From positions 1 to 5,806 of the forward strand of contig JAESUN010000354.1 in assembly GCA_016763045.1 (NCBI GenBank): a DNA stretch of 5,806 nt, in the 5' to 3' direction. This DNA comes from Opitutaceae bacterium (GTDB taxonomy: Bacteria > Verrucomicrobiota > Verrucomicrobiia > Opitutales > Opitutaceae). Positions 1-5,512 of this stretch are shown one piece after another. Each line of letters opens with the position of its first letter. The first letter of the stretch is position 1. The notes under the pieces were generated by a model, which was not told the DNA's origin, made no database searches, and saw only the letters and a program-made list of their open reading frames with translations. Both the position numbers and the translations under genes were made by a program.

Positions 1-222
1 ATAGATGGCTTTGAGAATACAGAAATTTTTGTGGGAATAGATGAGGATTATAATGGGCAAGTGGAAGTGAAAGCTTCAGACAGTGTCAAAGCAGGTATCA
101 ATCCTTCTGGAGGAAGTTCCGCATCTCCTGTGGCGGTCGATACCGTTGTTCGAAGTGGGATTGTCTTCTTCTCTGCAGGAGCTGGAAAGACGGCTGCAGA
201 TATCGTGAAATCTTGGGAGTAG
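1..222 (+). CDS. C-terminal fragment of an unrecognised protein
   Basis: The reading frame is open from the first base and ends at TAG 220-222, giving the last 73 residues of a protein whose start lies outside the window. A GTG at 31 could be read as a start, but the frame continues upstream of it without a stop and no ribosome binding site precedes it, so it is probably an internal valine. The visible part is soluble-looking, rich in Gly, Ser, Val and Asp, with short alternating hydrophobic stretches that suggest beta strands. It has no membrane segment and no catalytic motif I can name. The GAGKTAAD segment resembles part of a P-loop but lacks the full GxxxxGK[ST] pattern and sits near the C-terminus, so I do not call an NTPase. 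Function is unknown. A terminator follows 57 bases after the stop, which supports this being the true end of its transcript. Confidence 0.6.
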   Translation: MDGFENTEIFVGIDEDYNGQVEVKASDSVKAGINPSGGSSASPVAVDTVVRSGIVFFSAGAGKTAADIVKSWE

Positions 223-279
223 TTATTGCTAGAGGTGCTTTGCGCTTGCCAAGGATAAATTGATCTCTAGGAACTTCCT

Positions 280-320
280 CTCCTTACAGTTATGTAAGGA
301 GGTTGTTTTCTGTTCTTTTC
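280..320 (+). terminator. Rho-independent terminator after the left-edge gene
   Basis: A perfect 9-bp stem, CTCCTTACA (280-288) with TGTAAGGAG (293-301), closes a GTTA loop. A T-rich run (302-319) follows it. This is a standard intrinsic terminator and separates the left-edge gene from the tRNA block. A second, looser inverted repeat (CTAGAG at 229-234 with CTCTAG at 265-270) lies just before it and may fold into the same 3' end. Confidence 0.75.
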
Positions 321-323
321 AGA

Positions 324-333
324 TAGTATCCTT
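324..333 (+). promoter_or_regulatory. Candidate -10 region for tRNA-Lys
   Basis: TAGTAT (324-329) resembles a -10 hexamer and ends 11 bases before the mature tRNA 5' end. The 9-mer AGTATCCTT (325-333) recurs upstream of tRNA-Gln at 602-610. No convincing -35 box lies at standard spacing; the nearest, TTGTTT at 303-308, leaves only a 15-base spacer. The call rests on position and on the recurrence. Confidence 0.3.
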
Positions 334-340
334 CTTAAGT

Positions 341-416
<76 letters not shown>

Positions 417-427
417 AGAATAGATAG

Positions 428-503
428 GCCGGTGTAGCTCAATTGGTAGAGCAACTGATTTGTAATCAGTAGGTTGCGGGTTCGAGTCCCATCACCGGCT
501 CCA
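428..503 (+). tRNA. tRNA-Thr (anticodon TGT)
   Basis: This is a complete 76-base cloverleaf with encoded CCA (501-503). The acceptor stem 428-434 with 493-499 is a perfect 7 bp. The D-stem is GCTC/GAGC, and the anticodon stem ACTGA/TCAGT is perfect. The anticodon TGT at 461-463 reads threonine codon ACA and probably other ACN codons by wobble. The discriminator base is T500. The T-stem is irregular: 476-480 (GCGGG) against 488-492 (CCCAT) gives three G-C pairs, a C-A mismatch at position 50-64 and a G-U pair at 49-65. The rest of the structure is canonical, so it is probably a working gene. Confidence 0.95.
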
Positions 504-540
504 TTCTTTTTTTAGAGAAAAAGAAACTTTTCGGGAGAAA

Positions 541-575
541 AAAAAAGAGTTTGGCAGAAAGCCATTTTCTTTCTT
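541..575 (+). terminator. Possible weak terminator after tRNA-Lys/tRNA-Thr
   Basis: The hairpin TGGC (552-555), loop AGAAA, GCCA (561-564) is flanked by an A-rich run (541-548) and a T-rich run (565-575). The flanks can pair with each other across a small internal loop. The layout resembles a weak intrinsic terminator between tRNA-Thr and tRNA-Gln. The GC stem is only 4 bp, so it may instead be partial, or simply part of an AT-rich spacer. Just upstream, TTCTTTTT (504-511) and AAAAAGAA (518-525) form another all-AT inverted repeat directly after the tRNA-Thr CCA. Confidence 0.35.
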
Positions 576-600
576 GTCGGAAGGGCAATAAGACTGGTAA

Positions 601-610
601 CAGTATCCTT
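601..610 (+). promoter_or_regulatory. Candidate -10 region for tRNA-Gln
   Basis: CAGTAT (601-606) lies 13 bases before the tRNA 5' end and carries the 9-mer AGTATCCTT (602-610) also found ahead of tRNA-Lys. No good -35 box is seen at 16-18 bases; TTGTCG at 574-579 is too far upstream. It is a candidate promoter element by position and recurrence only. Confidence 0.3.
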
Positions 611-619
611 TTGGTATAT

Positions 620-693
620 TGCCCGATGGTGTAGTGGTAGCACAAACGACTCTGACTCGTTTAGCCATGGTTCGAGTCCATGTCGGGCAACCA
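620..693 (+). tRNA. tRNA-Gln (anticodon CTG)
   Basis: The gene is a 74-base cloverleaf with encoded CCA (691-693). The acceptor stem TGCCCGA (620-626) with TCGGGCA (683-689) is perfect. A short D-stem GTG/CAC (629-631, 641-643) is typical of this isoacceptor. The anticodon stem AACGA/TCGTT is perfect, with anticodon CTG at 652-654 reading CAG. The variable loop has 4 bases, and the T-stem CATGG/CCATG is perfect. The first pair is U1-A72, with discriminator A690. In bacteria that lack GlnRS this tRNA is first charged with Glu and then amidated by GatCAB, two subunits of which are encoded later in this window. U1-A72 is a known GatCAB recognition element, although GlnRS also uses it, so it does not decide the route. 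Confidence 0.96.
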
Positions 694-754
694 AAGAAGG
701 CGAAAAACGCCGGATTTATTATTTAATCGATTTCTTGCAGAAGAAGTCTCAATT

Positions 755-793
755 CTCTCTTTACAAGGGAGTAGTCATACTGTTGGCTCTCCC
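755..793 (+). promoter_or_regulatory. Possible alternative hairpins in the rpmI leader
   Basis: GGGAG (767-771) can pair backward as part of a 7-bp stem (755-761 with 765-771, loop TAC, one G-U pair). It can also pair forward with CTCCC (789-793), which ends 18 bases before the rpmI ATG. The two folds exclude each other. A small GGCG/CGCC hairpin (699-711) also lies just after tRNA-Gln. Mutually exclusive helices before a ribosomal protein gene can mark feedback control, but these are short and may be chance. Confidence 0.2.
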
Positions 794-811
794 GTTTCCA
801 TAAATTGCAAC

Positions 812-1012
812 ATGCAAAAAACCAGAAAATCAGTCGCAAAGCGTTTTAAGATTACCGGAACCGGTAAGCTTTTGCGTCGTTCACCAGGTCAGCGTCATAT
901 GATGTCGAGTAAATCGACTAAGCAGAAGCGCAGAAATGGGAAGGACAAGCTTGTCTCTCCAGGACATGCAAAAGTCTTCATGAAGACTTTGCCTTCAGGA
1001 GTTGCGCGATAA
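812..1012 (+). CDS. rpmI: 50S ribosomal protein L35
   Basis: This 66-residue, strongly basic protein has the usual L35 length. Family features are visible: a KSVAKRFKITGTGKLLRR segment near residues 6-23, the HMMSSKSTKQKRR block at 29-41 and the C-terminal VFMKTLP near 55-61. It starts MQKT rather than the commoner MPK(M/L)KT. L35 is a small protein of the large ribosomal subunit. The frame stays open upstream as far as ATG 680, but that codon lies inside tRNA-Gln, so ATG 812 is the real start and matches family length. No Shine-Dalgarno sequence is visible before it. rplT follows after 83 bases, the standard rpmI-rplT pairing. infC, often the first gene of this operon, is not present here; tRNA-Gln lies upstream instead. 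Confidence 0.95.
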   Translation: MQKTRKSVAKRFKITGTGKLLRRSPGQRHMMSSKSTKQKRRNGKDKLVSPGHAKVFMKTLPSGVAR

Positions 1013-1032
1013 CGCTTATACAATTATTAATT

Positions 1033-1070
1033 AACCATTCAGGTAAAATCTACGAGGCGACCTGATGGTT
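1033..1070 (+). promoter_or_regulatory. Hairpin in the rpmI-rplT spacer, possible L20 operator
   Basis: AACCA (1033-1037) plus TCAGGT (1039-1044) pair with ACCTGA (1060-1065) plus TGGTT (1066-1070). This makes an 11-bp stem with a single bulged T at 1038 and a 15-base loop. No T-run follows, so it does not look like a terminator. It ends 12 bases before the rplT Shine-Dalgarno sequence. L20 is known to repress its own operon by binding mRNA structures that mimic its rRNA site in E. coli and Bacillus. A role of that kind here is inference. Confidence 0.4.
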
Positions 1071-1082
1071 TAAACATTTATA

Positions 1083-1086
1083 GAGG
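1083..1086 (+). promoter_or_regulatory. Ribosome binding site of rplT
   Basis: GAGG lies 9 bases before the rplT ATG at 1096. It is the clearest Shine-Dalgarno match of any gene in the window and supports that start. Confidence 0.6.
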
Positions 1087-1095
1087 ATATAAAAC

Positions 1096-1467
1096 ATGCC
1101 CAGAGCAACTAATTCACCAGCATCCCGCAAACGGCGGAAAAAGATACTAAAGAGAGCCAAAGGCTACTTTGGGAATAAATCACGTCTGTACCGCTACGCA
1201 AAAGAAGCGGTCGATCATGCACTCCAGTATGCATATAATGATCGTCGTAAGAAAAAGAGTACTTGGAGAGCCCTTTGGATTGTCCGAATCAACGCTGCTT
1301 GCCGCTTGAATGGCATCAGCTACAGTCGCTTCATAGAAGGACTAACTGCAGCAGAAATTGGACTGAACCGTAAGGTGATTGCTGATATCGCAGTTCGTGA
1401 TGAAGTTGCCTTTAAAGGGTTGGTTGAAAAAGCGCAGGCTGCGTTAAAAGCCAAAGCTTCTAGCTAA
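1096..1467 (+). CDS. rplT: 50S ribosomal protein L20
   Basis: This 123-residue protein is slightly longer than the usual 115-120. It opens with MPRATN and a very basic N-terminal arm ([17 protein letters not shown], residues 10-26) that in the family threads into 23S rRNA. The conserved core follows: [20 protein letters not shown] (32-51), the tryptophan/arginine segment [20 protein letters not shown] (57-76), then SRFIEGL (77-83) and NRKVIADIA (91-99). The last dozen residues are an Ala/Lys tail. L20 is an early-assembly large-subunit protein and, in well-studied bacteria, the translational repressor of its own operon. The start is fixed by family alignment and by the GAGG nine bases upstream. 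A strong terminator downstream ends the unit. Confidence 0.97.
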   Translation: MPRATNSPASRKRRKKILKRAKGYFGNKSRLYRYAKEAVDHALQYAYNDRRKKKSTWRALWIVRINAACRLNGISYSRFIEGLTAAEIGLNRKVIADIAVRDEVAFKGLVEKAQAALKAKASS

Positions 1468-1536
1468 GCCATAAGGACTTGATTGGAGAGTAAACGAGCT
1501 GAAATACGTTCGTCTTTCTCAGAATCCATTTATTTT

Positions 1537-1574
1537 AGGAGGTCGAGTTTCATTGCTCGGCCTTCTTTTTGTTT
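1537..1574 (+). terminator. Rho-independent terminator of rpmI-rplT
   Basis: An 11-bp stem, AGGAGGTCGAG (1537-1547) with CTCGGCCTTCT (1556-1566), contains two G-U pairs and an 8-base loop. It runs directly into TTTTT-G-TTT (1566-1574). It lies about 70 bases after the rplT stop and separates the ribosomal protein unit from pheST. Confidence 0.85.
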
Positions 1575-1647
1575 AAGAGTAAGTCATTATTGTATCGCGC
1601 GAGATTCTTTTTGCCGATTTTTTAACCAATATCTTTGAAGAATAGTT

Positions 1648-1661
1648 TGATCGAACGATCA
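1648..1661 (+). promoter_or_regulatory. Dyad TGATCG-AA-CGATCA upstream of pheS
   Basis: Two perfect 6-base arms are separated by AA, 21 bases before the pheS ATG. The two-base spacer is too short for an RNA hairpin loop unless inner pairs open. A DNA binding site for a dimeric regulator, or chance, is more likely. No -10/-35 pair could be placed with confidence between the upstream terminator and pheS, though a promoter is expected there. Confidence 0.3.
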
Positions 1662-1682
1662 GTTAATCCGTTTTCGAGTCTT

Positions 1683-2723
1683 ATGGAGCAAAATCTCAAC
1701 CGTCTTATCGAAAAAGCCCGCCATGAAATAGGGGCTGTCAAAACGAGGGCTGATTTTGAAGCCTTTAAGGCCCGTTTTGTAGGGCCAAAGGGAGATCTGA
1801 CTCAAATCATGAAGGGGATGGGTAAGCTGTCTAAAGAAGAGCGTCCTATAGCTGGCCGTTTGATTAACAGTGCTAAGGCGACTTTTCAGGAATTGTTTGA
1901 TGAAGTTTTAGAGAGGATCGGAAACGAAGAATTAGCAGCCAAGCTAGGTCCCGCGATCGATCCCTCTCTGCCCAGTCCGGATGCGAATTCTGGCAGTTAT
2001 CATCCCTTGACTCAAGTTCGTGAGGAGATTTGCCGGATTTTCAAGCAAGTTGGTTTTTCGGTGGCTGAGGGAACAGAAGTCGAAACAGAGTATTACTGTT
2101 TTGATGCGTTGAATACTCCGGCGGATCATCCCGCTCGGGATTTACAGGATACGTTTTATTTCCCGGATAAAGCTCGCTTTGGAAATATTTCGAAGAAGGA
2201 AGAGGAAGGATATCTTCTCAGACCCCATACCTCTTCTGTGCAGATCCGGACCATGCTTGAGCAGGAACCTCCGGTTCGAATCATTTCTCCGGGGCGTTGT
2301 TTTCGACGGGATACGGTAGATGCGACTCATAGTGCGAATTTCCAGCAAATTGAAGTACTTTACGTGGATAAGAATGTGACGGTTAGGGATCTTAAGGCCC
2401 TGCTGGATTATTTCTTTGAATCTTTGTTGGGGAAGGGGACAACGACTCGCTTCAGACCTCATTTTTTCCCTTACACTGAACCGAGTTTCGAAGTGGATTT
2501 TTCGTCAAAGCATTTGGCGAAGGTTGGAAGTGACTGGGTAGAAATCGGTGGTTGTGGCATGGTTGAACCGTCCGTCTTTGAATCCGTTGGCTACGATCCT
2601 GATGAGTATTCCGGATTTGCCTTTGGTGTGGGGCTCGAGCGTATTGCCATGATTTTGTACGGCATTGATGACATTCGCTATTTTTATCAAAATGATCAGC
2701 GCTTCTTGAAGCAATTCGTCTAA
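1683..2723 (+). CDS. pheS: Phenylalanyl-tRNA synthetase alpha subunit
   Basis: PheS is the catalytic subunit of the alpha2beta2 class II synthetase that charges tRNA-Phe. From ATG 1683 it has 346 residues, the usual bacterial length. The order is an N-terminal tRNA-binding coiled coil (about 1-90), motif 1 (HPLTQVREEI, from 107), DLQDTFYFP (153-161), motif 2 (FRRDTVDATHSANFQQIE, 207-224), FPYTEPSFEVDF (262-273) and motif 3 (GVGLERIAM, 315-323). Ala313 in GFAFG matches the E. coli residue (Ala294) that sets phenylalanine selectivity. The usual LLRTHTSPVQ appears as LLRPHTSSVQ (178-187), after a short charged stretch (KARFGNISKKEEEGY) longer than in E. coli. The frame is open back to a TTG at 1635, which would add 16 residues outside the family pattern; neither start has a good Shine-Dalgarno. 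Its TAA overlaps the pheT ATG by one base. Confidence 0.96.
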   Translation: MEQNLNRLIEKARHEIGAVKTRADFEAFKARFVGPKGDLTQIMKGMGKLSKEERPIAGRLINSAKATFQELFDEVLERIGNEELAAKLGPAIDPSLPSPDANSGSYHPLTQVREEICRIFKQVGFSVAEGTEVETEYYCFDALNTPADHPARDLQDTFYFPDKARFGNISKKEEEGYLLRPHTSSVQIRTMLEQEPPVRIISPGRCFRRDTVDATHSANFQQIEVLYVDKNVTVRDLKALLDYFFESLLGKGTTTRFRPHFFPYTEPSFEVDFSSKHLAKVGSDWVEIGGCGMVEPSVFESVGYDPDEYSGFAFGVGLERIAMILYGIDDIRYFYQNDQRFLKQFV

Positions 2724-5170
2724 TGAAAGTTTCATATAACTGGCTCAAAAAATATATCCCTCTAACTCAATCTCCGGAAGAGATTGAAGGTGTTTTCACA
2801 TTACTAGGATTTGAAGTTGAGAGTGTCGAATCGAAAGGACTACCTGTCTTGGATGGTGTGGTTGTCGGTGAAGTGCTTGAACGAAATCAACATCCGAATG
2901 CGGATCGACTCAGCGTTTGTCGAGTGGGTGTGGGCGAAGGAAAAGAGGACAAGGTGATTGTTTGTGGGGCTCAGAACTACAAGGTAGGTGATCGTGTACC
3001 AGTTGCCTTGCCGGGTGCTGTTTTGCCGGGAGGCTTTACCATTAAATCTTCTAAATTACGCGGTGTGCAGTCTGACGGTATGATGTGCAGTGGAAAGGAG
3101 ATTGGATATGGAGAGGATGGCGCAGGCCTTCTCTTGTTGGCCGGTGATCCTCTTTTAGGGGCAGCGATCAATGATGTTTTTCCAGACGATGATTATGTTT
3201 TTGATCTTGAGGTGACACCAAACAGACCCGATTGCCTGTCGCATATTGGTTTAGCCCGAGAGCTTGCGGCGGCCTTTAATATAGAGCTGAAGTTTCCATC
3301 TGTTCAATTTAGCGGTGTGGCAGAAGGGGCTTCCTCGGCAGATGATTGCCTCAAGTCAGTTGTTATCGAATCTAAGGAGCAGTGTCCGTTGTACGTGGCT
3401 CATGTTATTTCTGGAGTGAAAATCGCGCCGAGTCCGGAGTGGTTGCAGACAGCGCTTACCGCAGTTGGATTACGCCCGATAAACAATGTCGTCGATGTAA
3501 CCAATTACGTTTTGATGGAGCTTGGGCAACCGATGCACGCGTTTGATGCCGCTAAGATAGCAGGTCATAAGATTGTGATTCGGCAGGCTGCGGAAGGTGA
3601 GAAAATTAAAACACTGGATGGTGAAGAACGGACTCTTTCTAGTCGGATGCTCGTTATCGCTGATGCGGAAAAGGCAATGGCTATAGGTGGAGTTATGGGT
3701 GGGGCGGAATCTGAAGTAGACGAAGGTACCCAAGATATTATTTTGGAGACAGCTTACTTTAATCCCTCAGCGATTCGGTGGACTGCCAAACGATTGAATC
3801 TAAGTAGTGATAGCTCCTACCGTTTTGAGCGTGGAGTCGACTCTTCTTCGGTTGCATCTGCAGCTCAGCGAGCGATCGATTTAATACTGGAAACCGCTGG
3901 AGGGACTGTTCTCAGCCCTGTTTACAAGGAGGGCGCTGAGACTGATGAGCAGATTGAAATTACGTTTTCTCCGGATTATATTCGAGAGAGATGTGGATTC
4001 GAAATTTCCGATGACCAGATCAGCCAGTTTTTACAAGCACTGGAATTGTCTATTGCTAGCAGGAATGATGAGGCAAAGGAATGGACCGTAGCGATTCCTA
4101 GTTTTCGCTCTGATTTATCTCGTCCAATTGATCTGGTGGAAGAGGTTCTACGGCTTTACGGGACAGATAAGATCCCCTCGGCAGTCGTGAGATTTCCGGG
4201 GATAGTGGGGAAGGATGATCCTATCTGTTTGTTTAACCGCAGGGCTTCCGCTTATTTAGTGGGGCAAGATTTCCGTGAGTGTATGAATTATACACTGCGT
4301 TCGGGGGAAGAGATGAAGCAGTGGCAAACCTCTGCTCAGGCTGAAGGGTTGAAGTTGGCGAATCCTATCACGGAGGATCAGACTCATTTGAGATCCAGCA
4401 TTCTTCCAGGATTGTTGGATGTTTTGAAGCTGAACCGGGACCGGAAAACAGGTATTACACGGCTCTTTGAGTGTGGGAGGACGTTTTCGGAAGAAAATGG
4501 TCAGGTAAATGAAATGATCTCGGCTGGTTTCTTGATTGCTGAAAATGAAGACGAGATCTGGCTTAAACGTTCACCCGCAGATTTTTATTTGGTCAAGAGT
4601 CTGCTTTTTCAAGTGGCACGGTTTGCGGGGTTTGATTTGGCAAACCATCCGATTGAGGCGATAGAGAAAGAGGGTTCGACTTGGCAGGCCGGTCATTCGG
4701 CTGCATATGATAATGCGAAAGCAGGGATCTCATACCAAGTAGGCTTGATCAATTTGAGTCATTTACAGGCTCGAGGGCTGAAGGGAAATGTCTATGCCGG
4801 GCATTTCAGTATTCTTCCTGCGCGTTTAAAAGGAGAGAAAAAGCGCAAACAGTATAAGTCCTTTAGCACCTTTCCTCCAGCGTTGAGAGATTTGGCGCTG
4901 GTTGTCGATCAAGCTGAACCGGCCGGTGACGTTGGGCGAAAACTATCTAGGATCGGGAAGAGTATGCTTTCGGGTCGCTTTGACTTGGAAGATATTAATG
5001 TATTCGATCTTTATAAGGGAGAGGGACTTCCTGCGGGAAAGAAGAGTTTAGCTTTTTCACTGGTTTTTCGCTCTGAGGATAAAACGCTTACGGATGAGGA
5101 AGTGAATATTGTTTTCCAAAAAATCCAGGATGAAGTGGAAGCAAAAACAGATTATCAAATCCGCAAATAA
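2723..5170 (+). CDS. pheT: Phenylalanyl-tRNA synthetase beta subunit
   Basis: This 815-residue protein is of normal bacterial PheT length and is complete. The domains in order are the N-terminal B1 segment (MKVSYNWLKKYIP), an OB-fold tRNA-binding domain (about 42-150, with HPNADRLSVC at 57-66), and the B3/B4 editing domain (about 210-395) with RPINNVVDVTNY, GQPMHAFD (268-275), IGGVMGG (321-327) and LETAYFNPSAI (341-351). Next are B5 (about 411-486), a catalytically inactive synthetase-like domain (about 490-690) and the C-terminal FDX-ACB anticodon-binding domain (about 711-815). His272 and Glu342 probably correspond to the E. coli editing residues His261 and Glu334, so hydrolysis of Tyr-tRNA(Phe) is probably kept. 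The subunit is needed for tRNA binding and assembly with PheS. The one-base TAATG overlap with pheS suggests translational coupling and matched amounts. Confidence 0.97.
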   Translation: MKVSYNWLKKYIPLTQSPEEIEGVFTLLGFEVESVESKGLPVLDGVVVGEVLERNQHPNADRLSVCRVGVGEGKEDKVIVCGAQNYKVGDRVPVALPGAVLPGGFTIKSSKLRGVQSDGMMCSGKEIGYGEDGAGLLLLAGDPLLGAAINDVFPDDDYVFDLEVTPNRPDCLSHIGLARELAAAFNIELKFPSVQFSGVAEGASSADDCLKSVVIESKEQCPLYVAHVISGVKIAPSPEWLQTALTAVGLRPINNVVDVTNYVLMELGQPMHAFDAAKIAGHKIVIRQAAEGEKIKTLDGEERTLSSRMLVIADAEKAMAIGGVMGGAESEVDEGTQDIILETAYFNPSAIRWTAKRLNLSSDSSYRFERGVDSSSVASAAQRAIDLILETAGGTVLSPVYKEGAETDEQIEITFSPDYIRERCGFEISDDQISQFLQALELSIASRNDEAKEWTVAIPSFRSDLSRPIDLVEEVLRLYGTDKIPSAVVRFPGIVGKDDPICLFNRRASAYLVGQDFRECMNYTLRSGEEMKQWQTSAQAEGLKLANPITEDQTHLRSSILPGLLDVLKLNRDRKTGITRLFECGRTFSEENGQVNEMISAGFLIAENEDEIWLKRSPADFYLVKSLLFQVARFAGFDLANHPIEAIEKEGSTWQAGHSAAYDNAKAGISYQVGLINLSHLQARGLKGNVYAGHFSILPARLKGEKKRKQYKSFSTFPPALRDLALVVDQAEPAGDVGRKLSRIGKSMLSGRFDLEDINVFDLYKGEGLPAGKKSLAFSLVFRSEDKTLTDEEVNIVFQKIQDEVEAKTDYQIRK

Positions 5171-5176
5171 CAGACC

Positions 5177-5467
5177 ATGGCAGATCCTCAAAAGATAGAT
5201 ATCGATTATGTAGCTAATTTGGCACGTATCGCATTGACGGATGAAGAGAAGAAGTTGTTCTCAACTCAGTTGGGAGATATTTTGGGTTATATTGAAAAAC
5301 TTAAATCGGCTGATGTCTCCAATGTAGAACCGATGGCGCATGCGTTTCCTGTCTACAATGTATGGGATGAAGATGAGCCTGTTGCAGGAATGTCTGTTGA
5401 CGAGGCTCTTAAAAATGCACCTGAAGTTCGGGATGATATGTTTGTCGTTCCAAAGGTCGTGGAGTAA
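5177..5467 (+). CDS. gatC: Asp/Glu-tRNA amidotransferase subunit C
   Basis: This 96-residue protein has the normal GatC length. GatC is a small scaffold that wraps GatA and GatB in the GatCAB complex. Family features are DYVANLARIALTDEE (10-24), the helix LGDILGYIEKL (32-42), VEPMAHAF (50-57), NVWDEDEP (61-68) and a C-terminal NAPEVRDDMFVVPKVVE (80-96). In NVWDEDEP the Arg common in NVxRxDE is replaced by Asp64. The ATG lies 6 bases after the pheT stop with no clear Shine-Dalgarno, which suggests translation follows on from pheT. gatA comes next, and gatB would be expected downstream or elsewhere. The complex amidates Glu-tRNA(Gln) and/or Asp-tRNA(Asn) in the cytoplasm. Confidence 0.95.
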   Translation: MADPQKIDIDYVANLARIALTDEEKKLFSTQLGDILGYIEKLKSADVSNVEPMAHAFPVYNVWDEDEPVAGMSVDEALKNAPEVRDDMFVVPKVVE

Positions 5468-5477
5468 GAATGGTTCT

Positions 5478-5482
5478 GAGGA
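5478..5482 (+). promoter_or_regulatory. Shine-Dalgarno-like GAGGA in the gatC-gatA gap
   Basis: GAGGA lies 6 bases before a TTG at 5489 that is in frame with gatA. It is 30 bases before the family-supported ATG at 5513, which has only AAGG one base upstream. The element therefore bears on the gatA start. If used, TTG 5489 would add 8 residues (MKLSKNQG) to GatA. Confidence 0.3.
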
Positions 5483-5512
5483 CCAAGATTGAAACTTTCA
5501 AAGAATCAAGGT

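Noticed and set aside
166..210. P-loop NTPase motif in the left-edge fragment (GAGKTAAD)
   Set aside because: The spacing does not fit GxxxxGK[ST], and it lies in the last 25 residues of the protein.
31..222. GTG 31 as the start of a complete 63-residue protein
   Set aside because: The frame stays open to base 1 and there is no Shine-Dalgarno before 31, so a truncated larger gene is more likely.
512..694. Minus-strand reading frame of 60 codons
   Set aside because: It covers the antisense of tRNA-Gln and the AT-rich spacer, has no family resemblance and no ribosome binding site.
680..811. Extended rpmI reading frame starting at ATG 680
   Set aside because: The start lies inside tRNA-Gln, and the added 44 residues do not look like L35. 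ATG 812 gives the normal 66-residue protein.
1002..1030. Promoter for rplT (TTGCGC with TATTAA)
   Set aside because: Both boxes are poor matches and the -35 lies in the rpmI coding end; co-transcription explains rplT better.
1575..1682. T-box riboswitch or Phe-rich leader peptide for pheST
   Set aside because: No T-box core (AGGGTGG...ACCGCG-like) and no Phe-rich small frame with a terminator stem before pheS are visible.
1944..3733. Several minus-strand reading frames opposite pheS and pheT
   Set aside because: They are shadows of highly conserved coding sequence, with low-complexity Arg/His/Pro-rich translations.
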